From the NCBI GenBank assembly GCA_005784505.1, contig VCAZ01000019.1, positions 2,141,001 through 2,205,000 of the forward strand: 64,000 nt of DNA, in the 5' to 3' direction. Both the position numbers and the translations under genes were made by a program. The notes below the pieces were generated by a model, which saw only the letters and a program-made list of their open reading frames with translations, was not told the origin of the DNA and ran no database searches. This document shows, one piece after another, positions 23,242-35,314 of this stretch (position 1 is the stretch's first letter; the number at the start of each line of letters is the position of its first letter). Source of the DNA: Bagarius yarrelli (Eukaryota > Chordata > Actinopteri > Siluriformes > Sisoridae).

Positions 23242-23673
23242 ATAGTAACAGTAGGGTGTTGAGGTCCTGCTCATGGTGTGTTCACAGTTCAGATGATGGA
23301 CAATAATGAGGTTAACTAAAGTGCTATAGGATAAATGGTGATGGCTACCTATAGAAAAACAACAGTCTATAAACAAACACTATGATAAATGTACAGAATA
23401 TTTGTATTTAATTTCGAGTAAAAACTGTCTTGAAGCCGGTAAAACTTTCTTTATATTTTTATTTAACATTGTTTTTGTTTAGACCTGAAAGTGAATTAAT
23501 GTTTTTTTTTGTATATTAACACATTATTTAACCAAAGATCAGACACGAGCTTATGTTGTGTTAATATAAATGATGACCAGAATTTGTGGCATTTTTATAT
23601 ATGAGATATTTATATATAACAAAGGATGGATCAGGCATACATGTGTGTTTTTTTTTGACAGATCTTTTTTCCA

Positions 23674-24534
23674 CAGTGGTGTGCATTCAGGGACAGTAAG
23701 TCGTTCTCTGCTGCCTAAACACTATCAGTATCTGATCTACATTTGCAAATATTAGTTCAAATATTTGTTCCATTCAATTATATTAATTTATTCCCAACAG
23801 TTTATTCTCTTCATTTCGTAGTGTTTCTCTTGCTGCACTGCTTCCAGTATGTGTCTGTGGATGTAAGATTTTGTGTCCAATCAGATTTCAGTTTCTATAT
23901 GCAGCCATGTTAATCTAATCTGCCAGAGCCTTCAGAATCAGTAGTGCTGCCCATGGAATTTAAACTATATTAGCAGAGGCAGATTGATAATTGATTAATA
24001 TTATTAAAGACCTTATCTTTAACCAATCAGATTTAAAATTCAAATCTTCAGAGCCAGCTAGCAAGCCTCCAAAGACATCAGCATTTTCCCATTCTCTGAT
24101 TGGTCACTCAACGTAAACTGTTACAGCCCAATTCAACTACCGAAACGCCGTCTGTACAGGAGAATTAGAAATTGACTTGGTCTCGGACATACTTAAAAAT
24201 CTGTTTTTAAGGTATAAGGTATGAGGAAGATAACTAGCTTGAGGAAGATAACTAGCTTGAGGAAGATAACTAGCTTGTCTCCAGACCAGTCCCAACTAAT
24301 AACGGTAACACTGACTTTCAGCCATGTATTATATATATTATATATTTACTTTAATGTTTCTGTGATGTTATTAGATAAATATTAATTTTGAACTTCTCCA
24401 GATGATGTATGTGGTACAGTTGGGGTTGAAGTGTAGAGGTTTGGAGTCGTAACAGGGTTTCTTTCTTTAATAAAAATAATTTTCGGGTAAGTCCCCACTA
24501 TAGGCCCAGGTACTAAATGTACTGCCCACCACTG
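23674..24534 (-). mobile_element. non-autonomous hAT-like DNA transposon, copy 1
   Basis: The ends are CAGTGGTGTGCATTCAGGG on the left and, on the minus strand, CAGTGGTGGGCAGTACATTT at the right. Flanking 8-mers TTTTTCCA and CTTTTTCA agree at 6 of 8 positions, as expected for an old 8-bp target duplication. The interior matches the reverse of the element at 39471-40239 at several points, e.g. CCTCTACACTTCAACCCCAA and CATCATCTGGAGAAG on the minus strand. There is no transposase frame. Length is 861 bp. Confidence 0.75.
24223..24276 (+). repeat. three perfect 18-bp tandem copies
   Basis: GAGGAAGATAACTAGCTT is repeated three times without change inside the hAT-like element. The sister copy at 39471 has a related single site only, so the triplication is local and recent. 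Confidence 0.95.
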
Positions 24535-25238
24535 CTTTTTCAGGTGTTTAGATTCTTACACAACCAACCATCAACATCCAAATAACCGGCATAGTGTCTC
24601 ACAAACATTTGGCTACATAAGTGTATCTGCTGATATTTTTGATGAGGTTTATATGGTCAAATACCACGACCTGCATCTTTATTTGTGCTAAATGTTTATT
24701 TTATCAAAAAACATTAGGTTGACATTGAGATTTAAACTTTGGTTAATTGTCACACTAGTTTATTTTTATCATTAACTTGTAATCATAATCTACCTGCTAA
24801 TCATGGCATCAGCTGGAAAGCAGCCCACTTTAGCTTTAGATATTTAGATTACGATATTTTATTTGCTAAGAATTTCCCTCATATTAAATGTCACTAAAAC
24901 ATCACCTAAAATATTCATAATAAAACTACAGCAACATCAGCTAATCAGCGGAAATTTAAAAAAAATATGGCCGGAAAAGTTTGAAACAGATTTGAGGAAG
25001 ATGGAATCTAGTTTAGATTTTCAGTAAAACCATAAAATCATGAAAATAGTGAATTTTATTAATATCACATAAATGGCAGTGTAAATAGTCATGGTACATG
25101 AATAGCAGATCGAATGATTAGCTGGGCTGGAAAAAAAATGAAGATAAGTAAGCGGACCAAAATGAGCAGAAAAGTGAGAGTGTGAGAAAAAAAAAAAAAA
25201 TCACAGTTGTAGTGAGAAAAAATTATCTTGTGAAATAG

Positions 25239-25289
25239 AGTGTTAGAGAGAGAGAGAGAGAGAGAGAGAAATAGAGAGAGAGAGAGAGT
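25239..25289 (+). repeat. (GA)n microsatellite
   Basis: GA units with one AAATA interruption, directly preceding a candidate conserved element. Confidence 0.92.
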
Positions 25290-25292
25290 GTA

Positions 25293-25530
25293 TAATCTGG
25301 TCTGTTTATGGAAGGCTGCACCTCGTTCTCTTCTGGCTGTCTGCCCCAGCAGCCACTTGAATTACCCGCCGAGGATTATGGGATAGCGGCTCATTAATGG
25401 GCCAGACAAACAGCAGCCAGTGTGAATATTTGCACCCCAAAATTGAAAAGATTAAGTTCTATTTGGCAACGACTGACGCGTTTGCAGAGCAGCTACTGTT
25501 AAATATTCATATGCTGGCCACAAGGCTATG
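25293..25530. promoter_or_regulatory. candidate conserved noncoding element (strongest by eye)
   Basis: Some 230 bp of high-complexity, about 48% GC sequence in an AT-rich desert. It contains GGCTCATTAATGGGCC (homeodomain core inside a near-palindrome), CAGCAGCCAGTGTGAATATT, AAATATTCATATGCTGGCCA (POU/octamer-like TATTCATATGC) and an absence of repeats. It is bounded by GA and GT arrays. Open frames across it are short and not protein-like. Developmental enhancer function is inference. Confidence 0.45.
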
Positions 25531-26214
25531 CAAGTGCGTTGGCGAATGTGTGTGCTGTGTGTGTACATGCATGTGTGTGTGTGTGTGTGAGTATGAGATG
25601 GTTGCAGATTTGTTAGGGGGAATCCATGAAAAATGTGTGTGAGGAGAAAGAAAGCAAAAGGGTCCATGTTGAGTTTTTTTGTGCTGTACTGATTGTGCGC
25701 TCATTTAACTGTATTCAACAGGTCCTTTAGTGTATTTCGATTAAATATTTTTGGAACTGCGTTGCTGGTTACGTTTAAAGCATCAATGCTGAAATTTTAT
25801 TATTTCTTTTACTATTTACTATTTATGGTAGTCTGTAGTGCTGCTGTAACCATATGTATGTTTCATAAAATGACAGTTTATTATAAGAAATATGGCGACC
25901 AAATAACAAATACTAACCTTAATTATTTAAGATAAATCTCACTCTAAAACATTGAATATAAAATATTCATATTAAAAATATGTTTTATTTATCTCAGTAG
26001 ATACTTTGTTTGGTGTTTAATAGAATAAAAATACTCTATGATCCCAAACTTAAGGGTTACCATTCTGCTGGCTCCAAAAAAGAAAAAGGACTAACTACTT
26101 TCTCTTATATCCAGGATGGGCGTGTCCTTTAACAAATGCTTTTTCTCTACAGCTTCAGTCGATGCAATGCAAATAATTTACCTCTAAAAACGTATACATT
26201 TATAACATATAAAT

Positions 26215-26345
26215 TTATGTTCTAACTGCTGACCCGATAGGTCGTGGGTCCAATTTCCAGCACCACCAAGCTGCCAATGTGGGGCGCCCGAGCAAGGCCC
26301 TTCATGTTCAACTGCTCAAAAAATAGCAATGAATGTAGCTTTCCG
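26215..26345 (+). mobile_element. tRNA-headed SINE, family A (diverged)
   Basis: CTAACTGCTGACCCGATAGG, GTGGGTCCAATTTCCAGCAC, GCTGCCAATGTGGGGCGCCC and GAGCAAGGCCCTTCATG are in family-A order; the 3' tail is lost. Confidence 0.65.
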
Positions 26346-26679
26346 ATTAATGTGAATTTTGCCCTTATCAGGACTCTTGATGCCTGAAGATCAATTATTA
26401 CTGAAGAACTAATGTTTTGTGTATTTTTCTATTTCTTTCAATTCTTTTCAATTTTTTGTTGTCTTTATTTTTTATTTTACAGTCACCACAAGACCATTTA
26501 ATAGACAGTCTGTTGCATAAAATGTCCTGGTTCTTATGGCGGCCATTCTGGACGCAGTGTTAGAATTAGTCCCTAGCATCCCAGCCAGTCAAATGACATG
26601 TCAATAGAAAGCTAAGGATGTCTTCTGTACAGTACAGCAGAAAACAAATATCCACTACAAAGGACACAAGTCAATGGGT

Positions 26680-27185
26680 GGCATCTCATAATGTCGAAGA
26701 TGCAGTTGGGCATCGGGGAAAATGCTAACTGTAGCCTGATAGCACTGTAAGTGTTTGCCCCTTTCTCTGTGCAAAACGTCATCCAGTACTAACAGTACTA
26801 AAATACCAAACTTAATAATACACACTGCTGTTGTAGTTGAACTAATTCGTAAAGCTACACAAACTACATAATCTATGCATTACTATTAAAACACACTAAA
26901 ATCCAAACACACCATATTCCTACCAGTCTAAAAGAAATACTGTAACCATGACATCATCTTTCAGACCCTTAACTCCTGTATTCATCTCCAGTGTGGAAAC
27001 ACAACACCGACATTAATTCAGATTTTTACTCTGTTTTAATCCAGTCGGAGTTTTTTTTGCAGTACATTAAAGCGCTGATGACAGGGTTGCCAGATAGAGT
27101 AAAAATTATCCATTTCATAAACTTGAAAAATGGCAATCCCATTCTTTTTCTGGTTTACACTTCTTTTTACACTTGAGTTTTGTTA
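26680..27185 (+). repeat. unclassified dispersed repeat, family F, forward copy
   Basis: It shares with the reverse complement of 28690-29125: GAAAATGCTAACTGTAGCCTG, ATACTGTAACCATGACATCA, CCAGTGTGGAAACACAAC, GCGCTGATGACAGGGTTGCC and AGATAGAGT. Both copies translate to a shared ALMTGLPDRVK stretch, but each is interrupted and different around it, so this is shared DNA and not a conserved gene. Confidence 0.7.
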
Positions 27186-28689
27186 AATAATTAGCCAATA
27201 AAATGTTCATGTTTTTATTGACAAGCAGGTATCAAAGCCTATCCTAACACTCGGACCAAACATTGTGATTGGATCCACATTTCTTGGTCCTACACCTTAT
27301 ACAGAATGTATAAAAACACATAAATACATTTATACTAATTCATTTAAAGAATGCAATCGGGGTGTGAGGTGATTTTTAACCCGCAGAACAAAAAAAATGT
27401 TTCTGAAGATAGACACCTATTGTACCTTTAAATGAAAATGTTTTTATCTTGTGTCTAAATAAAGGTTTTACAATTAGAGGTATCTTATTAATGCTACCAT
27501 CTTTAGCCTAAAACACACACTTATATACACACAGATATACCTAAAGACCGTAAGAATAAAATGACTGACTGTAACCCATTTACTGTGTTTTTTTTCAGCC
27601 TACTCCGCCATCCATTAGTGACCATTATGGGACCTCCTCTGACTGGGTATTTGTGGGAAACTGGACTGTCTAATTGTAGCATTGATGGATCCATGATTAT
27701 AGGAAGGTTGCTTGTGTGGCTGTGTGTTCATATCCATTTATTTACACCATTTAACAGAAATCTTTGTCAAGAATGATTTACAAATGTAGTTTTTAATAGA
27801 AAAAAAACATGCTACGCTGTAATAAAACACTCTGTCAGCTGAGTTTCTTGATGCGCATACAGTAAATATAAAAGATATATATATAAAAAAAAAAAGGATT
27901 AAAAAATGAAAGCAGCTCACGCAGTGGATCACACAGTCGGCGATCCGAGCTGTTCACAAGTCATGACAAGCTGAGTCAACATTACACATACGTCTAAGAG
28001 TGATATCAAACACAGCCTTCAGATATGACTGAATCAACCCAAAGATCAAAAGGAGAAGTCAAGAGACGCTATTATTTAACCACATTCAATCCCATGAATG
28101 ATCAACAACCAGGCGGATCATAAAACAGTGGGAAATGAAATCTGTTTAAACCTTCTGCGTTTGTTTGACTGATAGTCTAAATCAGGACTAAAAGCATAGC
28201 ACATACAAACAATATACATAAACATGAATCATCACAGACAAACGAATCTCAAGTTATCTTAAATTGTTATAAGGACAAACATGAATCACCATTCAAAATA
28301 TTGTGTAGCTAAATAATAGCGAGTTTAAACTACACACATTTTCCTTTGTGTTTTAACGGTATGGAAATAATTGCAGAAAATTTTTTATTTTAGTGCAGAG
28401 ATGTATTGGCTGATTATACAATACATACGTTAAAGTCAGGGTATGTAATTTGGTTCAAAAACATTTTTTATGCTGGTTAAAATTATCTTCATGTCTCGAT
28501 ATCAATCATTAATTTAATTAATTTAAATGTATTTATATATTTTGTGGGAGTAGTAGGACAGAAAAACAACTTCAGCCAATATATGCGGTCCGAACATTAT
28601 GATAGGCTTCCCTCCATGTCTGTCAACATATTTATTACCTCGGCGCCCCCTGTTCTTGCAGACAGGATACGTGATCAGCCAGGGTTGCC

Positions 28690-29125
28690 AGATTGGGAAT
28701 TATCCTGTCTTTAAATTTTTGGATAAGTGTAAAAGATGACACGGAAAGTAGAATGGGTTTGCCGTCAAGTTTATAGAATGGACAGATTTAACTCTATCTG
28801 GCAACCCTGTCATCAGCGCATTCACATACTGTAGGGGGAAAATGCTAATTACAAACAAAGCGAAAACCCGAATTAATCTCAGTGTTGTGTTTCCACACTG
28901 GAGTCGACTACAGGAGTCAAAGGGTCTGAAAGATGATGCCATGGTTACAGTATTTCTTTTGGAATATGGTGTGATTGGATTTTGGTGTGTTATAACAGTA
29001 ATAATTTTCCAATGTAATCTTTTTTTTTCTGGTTGTCATGTGTTTGCATGTTCATACGTTCAGGTAAAACCGTAACAGAGGGACGAAAACCTTCAATGCT
29101 ATCAGGCTACAGTTAGCATTTTCCC
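28690..29125 (-). repeat. unclassified dispersed repeat, family F, inverted copy
   Basis: Inverted relative to 26680-27185 with about 1.5 kb between. Shared blocks are in matching order over about 430 bp (for example GGCAACCCTGTCATCAGCGC and GTTGTGTTTCCACACTGGAG on the plus strand). I see no terminal repeats or target duplication. It could be a low-copy mobile element or a local inverted duplication. Confidence 0.7.
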
Positions 29126-29344
29126 AAATGTCCCACTACACCTTTAAGGGTGAGTGATCAAGCTGAATGTAGTTTGGGACAAATTCTATGTAAAAAAAAG
29201 TCCTTTTAGTTCAGGTAAACCTGCAATTATTGTGTTTGTATGACTGCCCCTATTTCTTTCCAACAATTTAAAATTCTGATAGTTAGTCAAAGATTTTATG
29301 GTAATTTCAGATATTATAACTTTCTTAAAAACACCAGCAAAAGT

Positions 29345-29582
29345 CGGCATACGGTACATACACAGTACAAAAGTTTGTGGACACTCATAACTGTGTCTTG
29401 TCTACAATGTCTCTCTTTCCTGTAACATAGAGATTTCCATTCAGTAGAATTAAAGGGTCCAAACACTGTTCCAGTGTGACAATGCTGCAGTCCCTGAGCT
29501 CCATGAAGACATACTGGTAAGAATGGAGTGGCCTGTGACCTCAACCCTACTGAACACCTTGGGGATAAACTGGAAGACTGAC
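29345..29582 (+). mobile_element. Tc1/mariner-like relic (5' end and transposase tail)
   Basis: AGTACAAAAGTTTGTGGACA is terminal-repeat-like. GACAATGCTGCAGTCCCTGA, GCTCCATGAAGACATACTGG and GACCTCAACCCTACTGAACA follow the transposase 3' region; the last encodes DLNPTEHL, the signature before the final catalytic Glu of Tc1 transposases. It is frameshifted, with its 3' end interrupted by a SINE. Confidence 0.65.
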
Positions 29583-29586
29583 TTTA

Positions 29587-29776
29587 GTCATACATTAGAC
29601 AGCATTTGGCAGATGCCCTTATCCAGAGCAACCTACAATTATCTCTTTTCATACACCAGGCTGCCACTGATGCTTAGGGGCCTATCAGTGGCAGCCTGGT
29701 GGTACTGGCAATTGAACCCCGGTCTTCCAGTAAGCAGGCCAACACTTTAACAACTAGGCTTCCACTTTCCCACTTC
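29587..29776 (-). mobile_element. tRNA-headed SINE, family A, carrying a perfect 18-bp hairpin
   Basis: On the minus strand it has GGAAGTGGAAGCCTAGTTG (A-box end), GGGGTTCAATTGCCAGTACC (B-box) and GCTCTGGATAAGGGCATCTG. The centre is rebuilt: 29654-29671 and 29684-29701 are exact inverted copies around a 12-base loop, and the usual centre between them is missing. Confidence 0.75.
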
Positions 29777-30239
29777 CCTAAAGAAAAAAGGGAAAGATCG
29801 CAAATATATTGAGGCAGGTTTGGTCGACACACACTAATGACATCAGCTGGTTATGATTGGTTGGTTGTAATGTTAATTCAGAATCAAATTCTACTTGGAA
29901 AAGCAGGTGTGTTTTCTGTCTTTTGATGTCTTATGATCATTTTTTAATTATAATTTGTCCAACGATTCTACGATTACATTCTGAAATGATTCCTAATCCA
30001 TTTGTATCCATCAGGTACATGCTAACATGGTATATTTCCTGACAGTCCAAGATGTGCTGTGATCCTGTACAACCCATACACACAACTGTATCCTTTAATA
30101 TTTATCTTTTATACTACTTATTTTATTTTCTCACTATTTGCACATCATATATTGTCGACGTTGGCCTCAGCCATCCCAGAATTGTGCTTGGTTTTTACAC
30201 AAAGCTTGTCATTTGTTCATTATTAGTGGTTTTACACAA

Positions 30240-30382
30240 GTACATATTGTGTATAATTTATGCATGCAGACGTTTGGTGTGCTGTTCGGGGTACGCATCA
30301 CACAAGGTGTGTGTGCGCGTGTTTAATCGTCTGCTCGGCTGCGATAATGCTGAAGCCTGTTATCAGCTTTATCTTGCCTGAG

Positions 30383-30432
<50 letters not shown>

Positions 30433-31240
30433 CTGCATATCTCTGGCTCACACATTCCTCTTATAGCACAAGGGAGCGAGGGCAGCTGTGACAAGCCATG
30501 TTCAACGCAAACCTCTGACACAAAGGATGTGTGTACGCGTGAGCACGGAACACCATTGATAGTCTTATTGCTAAAGACGATCAAACACATGATAAAATTG
30601 ATTTCCCTAATAAAAAAAATGAACTCTTTTCTTGAGGAACGACTGACACTTATTCGACGCTCAGTATGTTTGACTCGGTTGATAAGAGCAGGTGGATTCG
30701 TTGGGTGGCAAGATTACAGCGAATGTAGAGCTCTCAATTCCTTTGCCACACACACACTCTTCCACCCACCCTCACCCAACCCCCCGTTTCTACTAATTAC
30801 TTCTTTTTTCAAATGCAAACCAGTGAGAGAAACTGAGCTGATCTCTCCTCTGCTGCTTGAGAAGGGGGTTAGGAACGCCGGGAATGAGGCAAGGAGTACC
30901 TTGGAGAACATAAGGAGAAGAAGAAGAAGCAAAGAAATGAATGAGATGACTTTCCTCTTTTTTCACCGCCTTTGAAGTCGAAGCGTGATGCAAGAAAGAA
31001 CGAGAGGGGTAAAGAGAGAGAAGTGAGAGGGGAGAGGAAAAAAAGAACTGAGGGGAGATCGTGTTAACAAGATGGCCTCTAAAGGCGAATTAAATGCCAA
31101 GAGAAAAGAAACACCGCCGGCCCCTTCTAATACTTGGGGTACTTAGAGCCCTTTTTTTCAAAGGTGTTTCAAAGCATGGATTCGTGGCTCAATAAACAGG
31201 CAAAACTTCAGCAGTCCCTAAATGTGTGTGCGTGGGGGGG
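30240..31240. other. mixed island: CA array plus candidate regulatory sequence
   Basis: (CA)n lies at 30385-30430. On both sides the sequence is GC-balanced and unique (30325-30380 with ATAATGCTGAAGCCTG; 30840-31010 purine-rich; 31065-31150 with AAAGGCGAATTAAATGCC). A G-run of 12 or so is at 31233. No gene was recognised; the open frames here lack domain-like features. Confidence 0.35.
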
Positions 31241-32409
31241 GGGGGGTTGGGAGGGAAGCGGGTAAAAGACTTAGACGGCAACACAGGGGTCAGAAGTGCT
31301 CAAGGATTACAAGCTCGCTAAGCCTTTCAGGATCTCTTGTTTTCGCCTTGTTCTTCGTTGTTTGTTGTTGGGATGTAGGGTGGGGATGGGGAGAAGTGTG
31401 TGTGTGGAATTAGTGGAGGAGAAAGGCAGTCCATTCACACCTCTCGTCAGACGTTTTCAAGAAAGAGCTCAGCCCTCCCGTTCCTTGTCGCCGTGAAAGC
31501 GCGTTAGTGTCGGCTTTTGTGCACACGAAAAAGAGAGAAAAGCAGGCTCTCCGGATTCCACCGGTGGAACAAGAGGATTTAGGTTGAAAAAAAAAAAATA
31601 AAAAACGCACCAAAACCTGATCTGCTCTCACTTTGATTGGCTTCGGCAGGAGAGCTTGCACACTCTTTGTTGATTAATCAAGGGATTTTCTCTCTTGTGC
31701 GCCAACACACGTCCCCCCCTTTTTTTGTAAGAAATATTTCACACATGTAAAAACATTGAAAGCAGAACCTATTGGTTGGGACTTTAAACGATTTTCTATA
31801 CCCACCCTTATTCAGTCTCTCTGTGAGGTCTAGAACTTTGGAGGAAGTTTGATTCCAACGCCTAAAAAAAGAAAACAAAAAATGAAGGCAGTAAAAAACA
31901 ACAACAACACAATAACACTCTAACAAACCCACTCATTTAGAAAACATGCTCACAACAAAAGAGTGCGATTTGACACCACCAAAATAAAAGTCAGCATAGC
32001 CGGGAATACACAAAAGAGCGATGTGTCATCTGTTTATCTCACATAGGCTTTCATTAAGAATTCCTGATGTTTTCGACACTATGTGTTTATCCAAGTGTGA
32101 TTTATATTTAACCCTTCGAGGAGTGTCGTCAGATTAGTGTACTTGGCCTGAAACACTGCTGAAAGCTTGTTATTACTAAAGAAAATTAACTTTAAACTAT
32201 AGCGTAGTTAACTGTAGAGTAGTTAACAAAGTAACCTTTTTCAACACTGGTAATAGTGATGGGATGTTCGGATCATTATACTGAATTGAATCTTTGAATC
32301 TTATCGAACAAATTGAACTAATTTGTTGAATCTTAGATTTATGATTACCAACATGAAAAAAAGTTTTCTCACAGATTTTTACTCTTGGTTTCAGACAGTC
32401 TGGTTTGAT

Positions 32410-32580
32410 TATTGCTTTATCCGCTGATCTTCTAGGGTTTGTACACGTGGCAGCTTCTACAGTTTACTCACAGTAGTGCAAGGAAGAAGAACATCCAGTG
32501 AGCAGCAGAGCTATGGAAATGTCTTGTTTAGAAAAAAGATCAACAGAGGATGGAACAGACTGGGTTAACTTAAGCCGGGT
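32410..32580 (+). mobile_element. Tc1-like transposon fragment
   Basis: CTGATCTTCTAGGGTTTGTA, CAGTTTACTCACAGTAGTGC, CATCCAGTGAGCAGCAGAGC and GGAACAGACTGGGTTAAC are in the order expected of the Tc1-type element seen at 33345-33600. It may be the 5' part of the same copy, split by about 770 bp of other sequence. Confidence 0.6.
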
Positions 32581-33344
32581 TTATACTGTGTTCATTTTAA
32601 CAGTCTTTGTGAATGTTGCTTGTAAGACTGTACTAAAATGATCCCCAAGTCATACTCTGGGATCTCCATTGTCATAATGTCAGAATAAACTATAGTCATA
32701 ACGCATCAAAAAGGGATGCACACAGGAATACTCGTACAAAGTTTTACGAGATCAATCTGTAACATGTTTTGTAACCAGCATTATCTTGCTAAGTAATAGC
32801 TAGCAGCAAACAAAAACATAAAACATCTATAGCAGGAATTTTGCTCATGACATATTCTTTTTAAAGGCACTCCTATTGGTTTCTGGTTTGACGTTAGTTG
32901 TAGGAAAAGTCACACTGTATGTACGTTTCTAAAAGTTTCTAACACTGCCGAAGTCTTAGACGACCAATCATGGCCAAAATCGCATGGTCTAAGCCAGACT
33001 TTACTTAGATAACAACTCAATAAAAATTGTATAAGTATTAAAAATATTAATATTAATTTTAATGTTATTATTATTATTTTTTAAATATTCTTTTGTTATT
33101 GCTTTCCCTTTTTATTGTCCTCTACTCTTTCCCAACCTTAATGACTCAATCATTCATTCATTATCATCATCATTATCATCTACTTCTTCTTCTTATTTAT
33201 ATTCTTCTTCTTATTATTATTGCCATAGCTATTGGCATTATTACTTATAATTTTTAAAAAATAATTAGATACGATGACACACACACACACATGATTACAT
33301 ATACAATTGCATAAAAAATTGTGTTAAAGTATTTAAAAATTCAC

Positions 33345-33600
33345 AACTTATTAAATCTTGAGGCACATACAACAGCAAAAGACCACATTAGATTTCTTTT
33401 CTGTCAATCTAAACAAAAAAAAAAAGGCTGAGGCTGCAGAGGCCACATAACCAGACTGGACAGTTAAAGACCGCTGATTTTCGCTAATGCACACAGATGG
33501 TAGGGTCAGAATTTGGCACCAGTGGAATGAATCTATGGAACCAACCTTCCCGGTGTCAATCATCCAGCCTGGTGGAGGTGGGGAATGATGTGGAGATCTG
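33345..33600 (+). pseudogene. Tc1-type transposase fragment
   Basis: One frame at about 33485-33590 reads HTDGRVRIWHQWNESMEP then TFPVSIIQPGGGGE, the part of Tc1 transposase between the first and second catalytic Asp. Upstream, CTTGAGGCACATACAACAGC and GACCACATTAG fit the preceding region. The frame is broken before it and the element ends soon after, so it is dead. Confidence 0.75.
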
Positions 33601-34439
33601 ACATGCTTTAAAAACAAAGGGTATATTTCAAATATGTAAAATATATAGGTATTGACCATGTGAACCTTTTCAATACAATTTGCCATCTTTTTATAAGTAG
33701 TTTTAGGACAATAATGCACGGGGTTACAAAGCAAAAGTCATCTCAAACTATTGTAGTATCAAAAACGCAGGTTGCAGGGTTATGAATTGGAAAATCTCAT
33801 CATCTTTAAAATAATTAAATTGTTAATATTAATTAATGTATGCAAAACAAAATAACAGTTTTACCATTACTTTTTTTATATCTTTTTTTGTGAAGATAAT
33901 GTGCAGGATGTTTGCTCTATATTAGAGAATGTGCATTCAATATGTCCTACTATGGACTCTGTGAGATTCCAGCCTATTTAATAATGTGAATACCGGTGAT
34001 TAAAGAATAAATTGATTTACAATTTAAATAGTTGTTTAAAATATCTGAGAAATACAAGCCACGACGTAAACAAGCAGATACAAAAGCTACAATGTCATTA
34101 CAGAAGCAACAACATAAGAATGTATTGAAAAACCATTTTAAAACGTTATGTCTGGCACGGTTTATTGTGTCTGTTATTCTTTCTGACTCTGTAAAGAGGC
34201 CATTGCTGAGTTTAAGGTCATTAAATTGCAGTCAGCCCAACAAAATGTTCAGTTCAAAGACAAAATGTCTTTTAGATGTTATTTTTATTGTATCTAAAAA
34301 AAGTTAAATTTGGAGGCTTAAATTGTAAATTAAACTGTAGTAATAGTTTAATTTAGCTATATAATATAAATAATGAGGAAAAAGTAGATGATAATGATGA
34401 TGATAATGAATGAATGATTGAGTTATTAATGTTACAAAC

Positions 34440-34740
34440 ATTCGTACACTGTCCACTTTAATAGGAACACCTGTACAGCTGCTCATTTTGCAAAATGTAT
34501 GCAATTACAGGTTCAGGCAATGTTAAAATTAAACATGAATAGAATGTGGGTAAATATGATAACCCCTAGCATGGCTTAGGGTAATTCAGAAATAGTTGTC
34601 TCTCGAGGTATTTACACACAACAGTGTGCAAGGTACAAAAAAAAAAGTTCTCCTTTTGCTAAGAGAGCTCATCACCACACTGGTCTAAGCTGACAGGAAG
34701 TCTGTTTTAAATCAAAGAATCTGGTGGAAAAGAAATTCAT
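34440..34740 (+). mobile_element. Tc1-like transposon fragment
   Basis: CCACTTTAATAGGAACACCT and GTACAGCTGCTCATTTTGCA are the left-end region of the same family as at 32410. Later come ACAACAGTGTGCAAGGTAC, ACCACACTGGTCTAAGCTGA and CAGGAAGTCTG. There are internal deletions and no frame. Confidence 0.55.
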
Positions 34741-34757
34741 TGGGTTTTCCCTAATTT

Positions 34758-35068
34758 TTCATTCATTCATCTTCTATACCCACTTATTTCCTAATTCAGG
34801 CTCCCAGGGATCTGCTGGAGTCTATCCTAGCTGTCTCTGAAAGGGCAAAAGGCAGGAGGGGGACACCTTGGACAGGTTCATTACAGGGCCACACACACAC
34901 ACTCCTATGAGCAATTTAACAACCAAGCAACCTAACATACTGAACTGGGTTACCCAGTGCACAGGGAGAACATGCAAACTCCACACAGAAAGGCACCTGC
35001 CCAGGAATCGAACCCAGGCCTTCTTGTAGTTAGGCAACCATGCTAACCACTAGGTCACCATACTGCAC
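34758..35068 (-). mobile_element. tRNA-like interspersed repeat, family B
   Basis: On the minus strand: GTGCAGTATGGTGACCTAGT, GGTTGCCTAACTACAAGAAG, GGGTTCGATTCCTGGGCAGG. The tail at the left ends TCTATACCCACTTATTTCC. It lies directly after a Tc1-like fragment. Confidence 0.8.
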
Positions 35069-35314
35069 GTCTAAGTTTTAACTGTGCCGTTGATAGCCAC
35101 AGATTCCTGTTCTTGACTGACATTAGTGAAACTTGATGCGGTTTCTTGTAGTTATATATATATCTACCACAAGCTTCAAAGTTTTGTGCATGCTGATATG
35201 CCGACTTGTTTACCACGGTTGTAAAAAGTAATTACATTATTTACTAAATCTTTTTAAAAGCTTACAGCCTTTCTGTCATTTTCTTTGACCACTCAATTAT
35301 AAGTTCCTCACATA

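Noticed and set aside
26991..28942. Shared peptide ALMTGLPDRVK in two frames as a conserved gene.
   Set aside because: Both frames are short, lie in inverted copies of one DNA repeat, and differ outside the shared DNA blocks.
30529..30975. 148-codon open frame as a gene.
   Set aside because: It has no recognisable domain, biased composition, no splice or start support, and overlaps equally long frames on the other strand.
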